This document shows positions 52,291-60,884 of a DNA stretch of 64,000 bases, piece by piece (position 1 is the first letter of the stretch; each line of letters begins with the position of its first letter). The stretch covers positions 124,001-188,000 of the forward strand of contig JAXMNU010000006.1 in the NCBI GenBank assembly GCA_034670265.1. The letters run 5' to 3'. Origin of the DNA: Halomarinibacterium sp034670265 (GTDB lineage: Bacteria; Bacteroidota; Bacteroidia; Flavobacteriales; Flavobacteriaceae). Both the position numbers and the translations under genes were made by a program. The notes beneath the pieces were generated by a model. The model searched no databases and had not been told where the DNA came from. It was given only the letters and a program-made list of their open reading frames with translations.

Positions 52291-54075
52291 ATGACATTGC
52301 AGGAAACACTTTCTGAAAAAATTAAATCGGCATTACAAAAGCTATACGGAGCAACACTTGAAACCATAGAGTTTCAAGCTACCCGTAAGGATTTTGAGGG
52401 CGATATTACGGTAGTTGTTTTCCCGATGCTTCGTGTGGTAAAAGGAAACCCTGTGCAAATAGGGGAGGCGATTGGAAATTATTTAATTGAAAATGTTCCT
52501 GAAGTTGCCAAGTTTAATGTGGTGCAAGGTTTTCTAAATATTGTATTGAGCGATGCATACTATTTAGACTTTTTCAATACCGTTTCAGATTTCTCAACTT
52601 TTGGCATCATCCCTCAAGGGACCGAAGCGATGATGGTAGAGTATTCCTCTCCAAACACCAATAAACCACTTCATTTAGGGCATATCCGAAATGTGTTGTT
52701 GGGGTATTCTGTTTCAGAAATTTTAAAAGCCTCAGGGAAGAAAGTTTATAAAACCCAAATCATTAACGACCGCGGAATACATATTTGTAAAAGCATGCTG
52801 GCTTGGAAAAAATTTGGTAAAGGAGAGACTCCGCAATCTAGTGGGTTGAAGGGGGACAAATTGGTTGGAAATTATTACGTAAAATTTGATAAAGAATATA
52901 AAAAAGAAATTGAAGCCTTAAAGTCTGAAGGTAGATCAGAAGAAGAAGCAAAGGCTGAAGCCCCCTCCATTATTGAAGCCCAAGAAATGCTACGAAAGTG
53001 GGAAGCGGGAGATGCCGAAACAGTGGAATTGTGGAAAAAAATGAATGGTTGGGTATATGATGGATTCGAAAAAACCTATGAAAAATTAGGCGTTGATTTT
53101 GATAGCTATTACTATGAAAGTGACACTTACCTTTTAGGAAAAGATAATATTGAAGAGGGCTTAAAAAAGGGAGTTTTTTATAGAAAGGATGACGGCTCTG
53201 TTTGGTGCGATTTAACCGATGAAGGCCTTGACGAAAAAATCGTCTTACGAAGCGATGGAACGGCAGTGTATATGACCCAAGATATTGGAACTGCCATTCA
53301 ACGAGTAAAAGACCATCCCGATGTGAATGGAATGATTTATACCGTTGGTAACGAACAGGATTACCATTTTAAAGTGCTGTTTCTCATCTTGAAAAAATTA
53401 GGCTATAGTTGGGCAGAAAATCTGTATCACTTAAGCTATGGTATGGTAGATCTACCTTCCGGAAAGATGAAAAGTAGAGAGGGAACAGTAGTAGATGCAG
53501 ATGATTTGGTAGATGAAATGGTGGATACTGCACGCGCGATTTCTGAAGAGCTTGGAAAGATCGATGACCTTTCCACCGAAGAAAAGGAGGAGCTTTACAA
53601 AATCATTGGGTTGGGTGCGTTAAAATATTATATACTTAAAGTAGATCCTAAAAAACGAATTTTATTTGACCCAAAAGAAAGTGTGGATTTTCAAGGAAAT
53701 ACCGGACCATTTATTCAATATACCTATGCAAGAATTCAATCTATTTTAAGAAAGGCTGATTATTCAAATAAGCACTTCGACAAGCTCAGTGTGACAAATT
53801 TAAATTTAGAAAATAAAGAAAAAGAGTTGTTAAAACAGCTTCAGTTGTTTCCAGAAAAAGTTCAGGAAGCGGCATCTAATTACAGCCCAGCGCTCATTGC
53901 TAATTACACCTATGATTTGGTAAAACTGTACAATTCGTTTTTTCAGAATATCTCCATCTTTGGAGCAAATACCGAAGCGGAAAAGAATTTCAGAGTAGCC
54001 CTTTCCAAGGCTGTGGGCGATGTCATAAAATCTGCTTTTGGGTTATTAGGGATTGGAGTTCCCGAACGAATGTAA
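52291..54075 (+). CDS. argS: arginyl-tRNA synthetase
   Basis: This 594-residue class I aminoacyl-tRNA synthetase charges tRNA-Arg. The N-terminal additional domain, the HIGH-type motif (SSPNTNKPLHLGHIRN, near residue 128), the KMSKS-type loop GKMKSREG (~390) and the DALR anticodon-binding domain (QYTYARIQSILRKA to the C terminus) are present. Length is normal. Its stop is 1 base from the stop of the convergent response regulator. Confidence 0.97.
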   Translation: MTLQETLSEKIKSALQKLYGATLETIEFQATRKDFEGDITVVVFPMLRVVKGNPVQIGEAIGNYLIENVPEVAKFNVVQGFLNIVLSDAYYLDFFNTVSDFSTFGIIPQGTEAMMVEYSSPNTNKPLHLGHIRNVLLGYSVSEILKASGKKVYKTQIINDRGIHICKSMLAWKKFGKGETPQSSGLKGDKLVGNYYVKFDKEYKKEIEALKSEGRSEEEAKAEAPSIIEAQEMLRKWEAGDAETVELWKKMNGWVYDGFEKTYEKLGVDFDSYYYESDTYLLGKDNIEEGLKKGVFYRKDDGSVWCDLTDEGLDEKIVLRSDGTAVYMTQDIGTAIQRVKDHPDVNGMIYTVGNEQDYHFKVLFLILKKLGYSWAENLYHLSYGMVDLPSGKMKSREGTVVDADDLVDEMVDTARAISEELGKIDDLSTEEKEELYKIIGLGALKYYILKVDPKKRILFDPKESVDFQGNTGPFIQYTYARIQSILRKADYSNKHFDKLSVTNLNLENKEKELLKQLQLFPEKVQEAASNYSPALIANYTYDLVKLYNSFFQNISIFGANTEAEKNFRVALSKAVGDVIKSAFGLLGIGVPERM

Positions 54076-54076
54076 C

Positions 54077-54718
54077 TTATTTGTGAAGTTCGTATTCTAA
54101 AGCAATACGAACCAATCCTGCAGTATTACGAGCGCCTGTTTTAATAAGCATATTTCTACGGTGGGTTTCTACAGTACCAAAGCTAATAAAGAGTTTTTCG
54201 GCGATTTCTTGAGTGGTGCATTCTTCGAGAATGAGTTCCAAAATTTCCTTTTCACGACGCGATAAACTAGGAAAAGGGCTTTGCGTTATTTGTTGAGAAC
54301 TTTTTGAAACACTATTTACAATAATTTCGTTCACCGTATCGTCAAGATAGGTTTTGCCGTTATACACATCTTGTATTGCTTCTATAATTTCGTCTTGACC
54401 AGCATTTTTTAAAACATAACCTTTTGCACCGCTTTTAAGCATCAATTTAATGAGACTGCTCTCTTTGTGCATAGAAATGGCAATGACCTTTATTTCAGGT
54501 TGAATTTTAAGCATTTCTTTGCAGGTATCTATTCCATTAATCCCAGGCATATTAATATCTAAGAGCACAACGTCTGGATGAAGTTGTTGTAGTTTTTCAA
54601 TTCCCTCCTCGCCACTCAAAGCAGTACCAATAACTTGAATGTTAGTCTGGTTTTCGAGAAGAAGTGTCATTCCATCTATCACCATTTTATGATCATCAAC
54701 GATTAAAACTTTTATCAT
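54077..54718 (-). CDS. NarL/LuxR-type response regulator
   Basis: This 213-residue two-component regulator has a receiver domain (VDDH at 8-11, phospho-acceptor D54 in LLDINMPG, lysine in YVLKNAG) and a LuxR/GerE helix-turn-helix domain (LSRREKEILELILEECTTQEIAEKLFISFGTVETHRRNML). It should bind DNA when phosphorylated by the histidine kinase encoded just upstream; the two genes overlap by 4 bases (ATGA). The target genes are not evident, though envelope-protein genes lie next to it. Confidence 0.95.
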   Translation of the reverse strand: MIKVLIVDDHKMVIDGMTLLLENQTNIQVIGTALSGEEGIEKLQQLHPDVVLLDINMPGINGIDTCKEMLKIQPEIKVIAISMHKESSLIKLMLKSGAKGYVLKNAGQDEIIEAIQDVYNGKTYLDDTVNEIIVNSVSKSSQQITQSPFPSLSRREKEILELILEECTTQEIAEKLFISFGTVETHRRNMLIKTGARNTAGLVRIALEYELHK

Positions 54719-56676
54719 GACAATGGAATATTAATAGTTACTGAAGTTCCTTTTGTGGGCTGGCTATCCCAATTTATAGTTCCATCTAGGTATTGTACTC
54801 TGCTATTAATACTTTTAAGGCCAAGTCCACCTTTTGCAATGGCTTGTTCGTAATGAAATCCTTTTCCGTCATCTTCTATAATGAGATTCAATTCATTTTT
54901 ATATCCTAAAATCTGAATTAAAATCGTTTTGGCGTTAGCGTGCTTTCGAATATTGGAAATTATTTCCTGCACCAATCTATAAATCATGACTTCTTTAGTA
55001 GCTTCAATTTTTTTGGGTACATGATTTATTTCAAGGGTTGTTTCAAATCCTTCATCCCTTAAATTTTCTGCTATATCTTCGACTGCACCTTGTAGCCCAG
55101 AAATACTCAATGCGTGAGGCATCATATTATGAGAAATTCTACGAACTTCAATGCACGCTTCATCAATAAGATTATTTGTTTTTGCGGTAATATTTAACTG
55201 TTCTAGTTGCTCAATTTCTTTCTGAATGGTCGTAAAATGAGCCTTTACCGTACTAAGTAAACCGCCAAGGCTGTCGTGAAGATCTTTGGCGATTCGAAGG
55301 CGTTCGGCTTCTTGTCCTTCAATCATGCTGTTAAGGGCTAAAAGTTTATTTTTTTGTTGTAAGTCTGTGATTTCTTGGTCTTTAATAGCTTGTTTTTGAG
55401 CTGCAATAGTCTTTTGATCCTTTAGTCTTTTTTGAAAGAAGATAAACGATAAAAGTAATAAGACCCCTAATCCAATAAGCCCATACAAAATTTGATTTTT
55501 TTCTCGTGCTTCTTTTTCTATGGTTAGATTTTGTTCTAAAATTTTTCGTTCTTTCTTTTCAGTGTCAAATTTTACTTCCAACTCTGCAATGTTTCGTTGC
55601 ATGCTCTCCGAAGTTATACTATCTCGCAATGTAGTTTCCATCGTCTTATAGGTATATGCATCCTTATAATTAGCTGCAGCGAGATTAATATTTGCCAATG
55701 TTAGTAATACATCCAACTTTACTTGAGGTTTTTTAACCTTTTCTAATTTTTGAAGTGCTCTCTCTAAATATGGAATTGCATTTTGTGGGGTATTCATTTT
55801 TTCATAAGTATTTGCCAATGCAATGGCACTATACGCATGTGAATTGATACTATTTAAACTATCGCTAATTCTAATAGATTCCTTGAGTTGAGGTATGTTT
55901 GAAGGATCTGCTCGCTTGTCAAAAATGCTTTTGATAGGCATATGACCAGCTGGAGTATTGGGATGTGCTTCTTCGTATAATTCAGAAAGTGCTTCGGTAT
56001 ATTTTGCCAATTCTATGGGCTTGTCTAATTGTGAAAAATGTTCCACAACTATGTAAATTGCAAAACGTTTTGTTGGACTATTTTCGTAATCCTCAATGGC
56101 GTTGTACATTTTTCTGTAATATTCGGTATGCTCTTCAAGATCACTCATCACTCCTTGCAACAACCCTTTATGATAATAAACATTCCAAAGAAAATCATCA
56201 TTTTCGGGCTTTTCGGCAAGTATTTCTGCGGTGTTAAAATGAAAGAGTGCCTTATCTACTTTATTTTGATATAAATAGGTGTTTCCAACAGATAGATGAT
56301 ATTCGGTAATAGCCCTTTCGTCATTCAACTTTTGAGCAATTTCTAGACCTAAAAGCTTGTATTTTAAGGCATCGTCGGTTAAGCCCTGTTGCGATAGTTT
56401 TTGACTATATTTTCTATAGATACACATTTTACCCAAGTTGGTAGTATCCTTAGATAAAGCATATTCAAAAAGCGATTGGGCTTCGGCTTGTGATTTAAGA
56501 ATTATGGTATTGATATAGGAATATGCATCTTTTTTTTCTTGATACGATTTTGATCCAACGACCAAAAGCACACTATCTATCTTCTTTTGTACATCGTTTT
56601 GAGAATTTCCATCTTTCGGAATAAAAAGTAAGATGATTATAAAAAAAGAATACCCTATGTTTCTAAAGAAATTCAT
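54715..56676 (-). CDS. TPR-containing sensor histidine kinase (HisKA_3 type)
   Basis: This protein of about 653 residues has a signal peptide (cleaved near GNSQN), a long series of TPR-like helical repeats (~40-380) predicted to be periplasmic, a transmembrane helix (about 393-415), a coiled coil and a HisKA_3 kinase domain with LHDSLGG (phospho-histidine near residue 467). An HATPase_c domain follows (EIISNIRKHA, EDDGKGF, GGLGLKS). It would phosphorylate the NarL-type partner. The frame opens at 56712, but 56676 gives the normal signal peptide. Such TPR kinases are common in Bacteroidota; the signal is unknown. Confidence 0.9.
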   Translation of the reverse strand: MNFFRNIGYSFFIIILLFIPKDGNSQNDVQKKIDSVLLVVGSKSYQEKKDAYSYINTIILKSQAEAQSLFEYALSKDTTNLGKMCIYRKYSQKLSQQGLTDDALKYKLLGLEIAQKLNDERAITEYHLSVGNTYLYQNKVDKALFHFNTAEILAEKPENDDFLWNVYYHKGLLQGVMSDLEEHTEYYRKMYNAIEDYENSPTKRFAIYIVVEHFSQLDKPIELAKYTEALSELYEEAHPNTPAGHMPIKSIFDKRADPSNIPQLKESIRISDSLNSINSHAYSAIALANTYEKMNTPQNAIPYLERALQKLEKVKKPQVKLDVLLTLANINLAAANYKDAYTYKTMETTLRDSITSESMQRNIAELEVKFDTEKKERKILEQNLTIEKEAREKNQILYGLIGLGVLLLLSFIFFQKRLKDQKTIAAQKQAIKDQEITDLQQKNKLLALNSMIEGQEAERLRIAKDLHDSLGGLLSTVKAHFTTIQKEIEQLEQLNITAKTNNLIDEACIEVRRISHNMMPHALSISGLQGAVEDIAENLRDEGFETTLEINHVPKKIEATKEVMIYRLVQEIISNIRKHANAKTILIQILGYKNELNLIIEDDGKGFHYEQAIAKGGLGLKSINSRVQYLDGTINWDSQPTKGTSVTINIPLS

Positions 56677-56780
56677 TGGTAAAAGATATGATTTTTTAAG
56701 ATAAAACAGCATCCCAACGCATGGCTAAGATAATGCTATGAAATTTTTAAAAACTCTATGAATTCATAGATTTATGGAAG

Positions 56781-59327
56781 CTAAAACAGGAGTTGCACTG
56801 AGAAATTAGGGGTAAACCCAAGGGAGCGTTCTTCAATTCTGTTTATTTTTGAATCAAAAGCAGTGTCATCCTCAAGAGCATATCTCCTATTAAGAATATT
56901 GTCTTGGCTGGTAACATTAAGTAGCGCTAGGTTAAATTTTGCATCGAGATTTTCAGTAATTTCCCAAAGATATTCAGCAGATACATCTAACCTAATAAAT
57001 TCCGGTAAGCGTTCTTCGTTTGGTGAATTATAAGGAATAGAAAGGATGCCATCTTCAAAAACGAGTGGTTCTTCGGAAGGTGTTGTAAAAGGTTTTCCCG
57101 TTCGCCAATTGAGTCCAGCAGCTAGTTTAAAATTGTTTATTTGATAGGTGCTTGCAATAGTTACCGTATGCGTAATGTCAATATTGTTAGGAAATTCGCT
57201 AGGCGAAAAATTTTCAAAATCATAATCATTTTTACTATATCCATAGCTTGCCCAACCACTATAATTCTTCCACTTTTTATTAAGTGTAATCTCAACCCCT
57301 TTTACTGAATAGTTTCCAATATCATTAGAAAATTGAAACTGATTTTGAAACCCTTGGCTTTTACTAGTAATTCCTTCTACCGTTTTATAATAACCTTCTG
57401 CATTAATAAACCAGCCATCACTGTTATATAAGAAACCTAAGGATCCTTGCTTGCTTTTTTTAATGGGTATCGTTTCACCATTTGCCAACACCCATCGTCT
57501 TTTTTCCACTCCCAAAAAATCACTTTGTAAATCGATGCGTTGCGTAACAGACTGACTTTTAAACTCTCCAGCCAATTCAAAAGCGAAACCATCTGCAATT
57601 TCTTGGTATAAATTAAATCGTGGTTCAATGATGACTTCATCCAATTTTTCAAAGTAGTTTCCTCGCAAGCCACCATTAATTCTTGTTTTTTTATTTAAAG
57701 AGGAATACAAAAGTTCTCCGTAAACAATGTGCGACCGTAATACATTTTTTTCATAATCTCTAAAACGCGGAAGATTCACATCTTGGGTATTGGCAATACC
57801 AATTTCTGAAAAATGATACCCAGACCGAAGCTGTAATCTATCTGAAAATTTTAATTGAGAATTGAGTTTTGCCGTAAGTTCCAATACCTCATTCTCCTGA
57901 TTAATTTCTTGAAGCGTAAAGATATCTTGATTTACAGCATCCAATAAATAGTGTGAAACTTGAAACGAAGCATTGGTTAAAAAACTTGTAGACCATTGTC
58001 TTTGCCAATCAATACCGGCCCCTTCACTTTTTTGTTCCAACCTACTAGTTTCCTCATTTTCTTCAAGTCTTTCTGTAAACTCAAAATGATTCTCCATCGC
58101 AATAAAGTTGAATCTTACTTTGTCTTTTTCTGTAAGATCCCAAAGAATTTTTCCACCTACATCAAAAAAGTAGAAATCTTCTCTAATTTGAAGGTTAGAA
58201 ATATCTTGAGCATTTTGCAGATTGGTAATTTCGGTATCTTGAAAAATTCTGTTGGAAAAATTAGTATAAGCAGGCGTTTCAATGATTCCATTAATTGACG
58301 TCCTTCCTGAAATTTGAAATCCTAAGGTATTGGAGATAGGAACTTCCACAAACGCATTGGCATTAATAAGGTTGGTTCCAATACCACCTCTTATTTTTTG
58401 AGCAATATTATTGTTCGAAGACATATCAATTACCCCAGAAACACTTTCTCCAAACGATGAAGGAGTTCCGTTTTTATAAACAGATACTTCTTTGGTGAGA
58501 TTAGGATTAAAAGCAGAAATAAGACCAAAAAAATGTCCTGTTTGGTACATTCTAATTCCTTCCCAAAGAATTAAGTTTTCATCATTAGCACCTCCACGAA
58601 TGTTTATGGTCGAGATAGTTTCGTTACTACTTTGCACTCCTGGAAGCGCCTGCACCATTTGTAACACGTCATTTTCGGTCTGCCCGGGAAGTAACCCAAA
58701 GTTTTGAGTTCTTAAACTCGTAGATCCGTTTACATTACGGCTAATCCCACGAACCAAAACATTGCTAATAAGCACTTCATTTAACCTTGAAATAGAAGGA
58801 AAGAGTACAATTTCTGGACAACTAGCTGATATAAAAGAACTACTTATAGCAAGTGTTTCAAACCCAATATGACTAATTGTTATCGCTTCAGAAATATAGC
58901 TATTTGGCACATAAAATACTCCGTCTTTATTGGTAACCGTTGCATACTCATTTATTCCTATTAAAATGGAAGCACTCTCCAATGGTAGTCCGGAGTTACC
59001 ATCAATAACTTTTCCACAGTAATTGGAAGCTATGACCTCTTTTCTTGAAATAGAATAGTATCGATCACTAATTTTCACAAATTGAAAAGGGGTGCGTGAA
59101 TTTAAATGCTCAATACTTTCTGAGAGTGAGGCCGATGGGGGAGGATTTGCAATGCGAATTCCTTGAATATCAGATTCAACAAAAGAAAATCGAACCTCGT
59201 GTTTTACTTCTAATTCCGATATTATTTCTGTTAATGGTAGCATTTCTTGAGCAACCATTAAGGCTTGGAAAAAGAATAAAAAGAGGCAAAGTAAAGTTGA
59301 TTGTTGTTTAGTTACTGTTCTTTGCAT
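56781..59327 (-). CDS. FecA-like TonB-dependent receptor with STN domain
   Basis: This 848-residue outer-membrane receptor has a signal peptide (near LMVAQ), a secretin/TonB short N-terminal signalling domain (~28-95), a carboxypeptidase-like regulatory domain (CGKVIDGNSGLPLESASILI, ~104-185), a plug (NDVLQMVQALPGVQSSNETISTINIRGG) and a barrel ending NFSVQLLF. STN-bearing receptors transmit ligand binding to a FecR-type anti-sigma factor. Its start overlaps the fecR stop by 20 bases, so the two are coupled. The ligand is unknown. Confidence 0.92.
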   Translation of the reverse strand: MQRTVTKQQSTLLCLFLFFFQALMVAQEMLPLTEIISELEVKHEVRFSFVESDIQGIRIANPPPSASLSESIEHLNSRTPFQFVKISDRYYSISRKEVIASNYCGKVIDGNSGLPLESASILIGINEYATVTNKDGVFYVPNSYISEAITISHIGFETLAISSSFISASCPEIVLFPSISRLNEVLISNVLVRGISRNVNGSTSLRTQNFGLLPGQTENDVLQMVQALPGVQSSNETISTINIRGGANDENLILWEGIRMYQTGHFFGLISAFNPNLTKEVSVYKNGTPSSFGESVSGVIDMSSNNNIAQKIRGGIGTNLINANAFVEVPISNTLGFQISGRTSINGIIETPAYTNFSNRIFQDTEITNLQNAQDISNLQIREDFYFFDVGGKILWDLTEKDKVRFNFIAMENHFEFTERLEENEETSRLEQKSEGAGIDWQRQWSTSFLTNASFQVSHYLLDAVNQDIFTLQEINQENEVLELTAKLNSQLKFSDRLQLRSGYHFSEIGIANTQDVNLPRFRDYEKNVLRSHIVYGELLYSSLNKKTRINGGLRGNYFEKLDEVIIEPRFNLYQEIADGFAFELAGEFKSQSVTQRIDLQSDFLGVEKRRWVLANGETIPIKKSKQGSLGFLYNSDGWFINAEGYYKTVEGITSKSQGFQNQFQFSNDIGNYSVKGVEITLNKKWKNYSGWASYGYSKNDYDFENFSPSEFPNNIDITHTVTIASTYQINNFKLAAGLNWRTGKPFTTPSEEPLVFEDGILSIPYNSPNEERLPEFIRLDVSAEYLWEITENLDAKFNLALLNVTSQDNILNRRYALEDDTAFDSKINRIEERSLGFTPNFSVQLLF

Positions 59328-60216
59328 AAAGTGTCACTTCGTTATTTGCGATAGTGAAATCTAGCTGTAATGGATCGCAAATAGAGCGTAATGCTACTGT
59401 TAAATTAGTATGTGTAAAGCTGCCTGTAAATCGTTTGTTTAAATTTAATTCTGTTTGTATAGTAACGGGGTATTGCCTTTTTAATTCTGATAAAACATCA
59501 CTAACCAAAACGTTTTCAAAAGAACTTTCATTGTTCACCCAAGTAGGAGCAGTTATTGCTAAAGTTTCATTACTTAGTAACTTGTTATCCTCAATAGTGA
59601 TATAGTTTCCCGCTGGGACTTTTACTAAAGTATCTTTAAAGGCTACGCTTACAAGTCCTTCGTAACAAGTGATATTGAATTGATTCCCCCTTGAAAAAAC
59701 ATTAAACTGAGTTCCTAAAACAGTTACGGTACCTTGAGGTGTTTCAACACTAAAAGTCGAACCCTTTTTTACTTTAAAATAAGCTTCTCCCTCCAAAGAT
59801 AATTTACGCTCCTTAGTCCAGCCTTTTTTATTATAAGCTATGTTTGACATAGCGTTTAGTGTCACTTCAGATTCGTCTGGTAATAAGAAATATTCTTTTT
59901 GTGCAATGTCTGTAGTGATAGAGGTGCCTCTGTTTTCTAAAAATAAGTAGCTTGTGACAATTAAAGCAAATACGGCGGCAATTCTCAAAATGTTTTGAGT
60001 AGAAAATAACGATCTAACCTTGCCTTCTTTTTTATTGAGCTTAGATTGAATAACTGCATAGTTTTCATCCACTTTAAAAGTGGGAGTTTCAAAACCTTTG
60101 GTGGCTTCAGCAATTTTTAAATAAGAGGAATATTCTGAATCATTTTTTAACAATTCAATTTCTTCTACAGTGGCTTCGCCGTTAAGGTATTTATGTAATA
60201 TGTAGTTTTTATCCAT
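59308..60216 (-). CDS. FecR-family anti-sigma factor
   Basis: This protein of about 302 residues has a cytoplasmic N-terminal helical anti-sigma region, a single transmembrane helix (ILRIAAVFALIVTSYLFL), the FecR domain (FLLPDESEVTLNAMSNIAY, LEGEAYFKVKKGSTFSVETPQGTVTVLGTQFNV) and the C-terminal DUF4974 domain (FENVLVSDVLSELKRQY to the end). It should hold the ECF sigma factor inactive until the TonB receptor is bound by ligand. Starts at 60237, 60225 and 60216 are possible. The distance from the bipartite motif 60240-60271 fits 60216 best, because it matches the spacing at the lipoprotein gene. Confidence 0.93.
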   Translation of the reverse strand: MDKNYILHKYLNGEATVEEIELLKNDSEYSSYLKIAEATKGFETPTFKVDENYAVIQSKLNKKEGKVRSLFSTQNILRIAAVFALIVTSYLFLENRGTSITTDIAQKEYFLLPDESEVTLNAMSNIAYNKKGWTKERKLSLEGEAYFKVKKGSTFSVETPQGTVTVLGTQFNVFSRGNQFNITCYEGLVSVAFKDTLVKVPAGNYITIEDNKLLSNETLAITAPTWVNNESSFENVLVSDVLSELKRQYPVTIQTELNLNKRFTGSFTHTNLTVALRSICDPLQLDFTIANNEVTLYAKNSN

Positions 60217-60239
60217 ATCCTTCATTTCCAATATCAATA

Positions 60240-60271
60240 CTGAAACAGTTGTTATTTGTTTTACCCTACCT
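60240..60271 (-). promoter_or_regulatory. bipartite element (AGGTAGGGTAAAA-N10-CTGTTTCAG) upstream of fecR
   Basis: Read on the minus strand, AGGTAGGGTAAAA (60271-60259) is followed after 10 bases by CTGTTTCAG (60248-60240), 23 bases before the fecR ATG at 60216. The same element, 21 of 22 defined bases identical, stands upstream of the lipoprotein gene at 60828-60859. The N10 spacers are unrelated, which argues for a recognised site. It lies in the gap between the sigma gene and fecR. Confidence 0.75.
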
Positions 60272-60277
60272 TATATC

Positions 60278-60781
60278 TTAAAATTCATCAATTTCTTTTC
60301 TAAGCGAAGCTAATGCTTGGCTCATCCGTTTTTCCACAGCTTTCACCGAAATGTCTAAAATTTCAGCAATCTCGGCGTATTTTTTTCCTTCGATTCTGTT
60401 CATTAAAAATGCAGTTCGTTGGGCTTCAGTTAGGTTAGCAATAGCGTTTTGTAATTTTTCTTCAAACTGCTTTTCCTCTAGTAAAAACTCTGGGGATTGT
60501 TTGTTCACTTTACTTGGCTGGAGTTGTGCATGTTTTAAGACTACTTTTTTATGCGCCACTTCATTTAAAAACATATTATTGGCAACGGTATATAAAAAAG
60601 ATTTTGCTTTTTCTTCTGGAACTTTCTCACAATTTTGCCAAAGTTTAATAAAGGCCTCCTGCACCAAATCGTTAGCCTGTGCTTCATCTCCACATTTAAA
60701 AAAAATAAAACGAAAGATAGGTTTGCCCCAATTGTGGTAAATTTGATTGTATATTTTTTCGGAACAAACGTTGTTTTCCAT
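60278..60781 (-). CDS. ECF RNA polymerase sigma factor (FecI-like)
   Basis: This 167-residue protein is an ECF sigma-70 factor. Region 2 is seen as FRFIFFKCGDEAQANDLVQEAFIKLWQN and region 4 as LTEAQRTAFLMNRIEGKKYAEIAEILDISVKAVEKRMSQALASLRKEI. It should direct RNA polymerase to target promoters when released by the FecR protein encoded downstream. A housekeeping -7 box (TAACTTTG, 60803-60810) lies upstream. Its cognate promoter is probably the bipartite element found at fecR and the divergent lipoprotein gene. Confidence 0.95.
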   Translation of the reverse strand: MENNVCSEKIYNQIYHNWGKPIFRFIFFKCGDEAQANDLVQEAFIKLWQNCEKVPEEKAKSFLYTVANNMFLNEVAHKKVVLKHAQLQPSKVNKQSPEFLLEEKQFEEKLQNAIANLTEAQRTAFLMNRIEGKKYAEIAEILDISVKAVEKRMSQALASLRKEIDEF

Positions 60782-60802
60782 ATCTCTGTTAGTAGATTAC
60801 AT

Positions 60803-60810
60803 CAAAGTTA
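60803..60810 (-). promoter_or_regulatory. housekeeping -7 box of the ECF sigma gene
   Basis: The minus strand reads TAACTTTG, an exact TAnnTTTG match, 21 bases before the sigma ATG at 60781. The expected -33 position (about 60831-60833) falls inside the bipartite element 60828-60859 of the divergent gene, so the two promoters overlap. Confidence 0.5.
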
Positions 60811-60827
60811 AAAAAAAAGGAAGGCAC

Positions 60828-60859
60828 AGGTAGGGTAAAATAGATTTTATCTGTTTTAG
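60828..60859 (+). promoter_or_regulatory. bipartite element (AGGTAGGGTAAAA-N10-CTGTTTTAG) upstream of the repeat lipoprotein
   Basis: AGGTAGGGTAAAA (60828-60840), 10 unrelated bases, then CTGTTTTAG (60851-60859), 25 bases before the lipoprotein ATG. It differs from the fecR element (60240-60271) at only one of 22 defined bases and has the same orientation and nearly the same distance to the start. If AGGTAGG is the -35, a 16-base spacer leads to CTGTTT as -10. Confidence 0.75.
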
Positions 60860-60884
60860 CAATAAACAAACACAAAAAAAAGTT

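Noticed and set aside
60351..60740. 129-codon plus-strand frame within the ECF sigma gene
   Set aside because: The minus-strand frame encodes full sigma regions 2 and 4; the antisense frame has no recognisable protein features and no start context.
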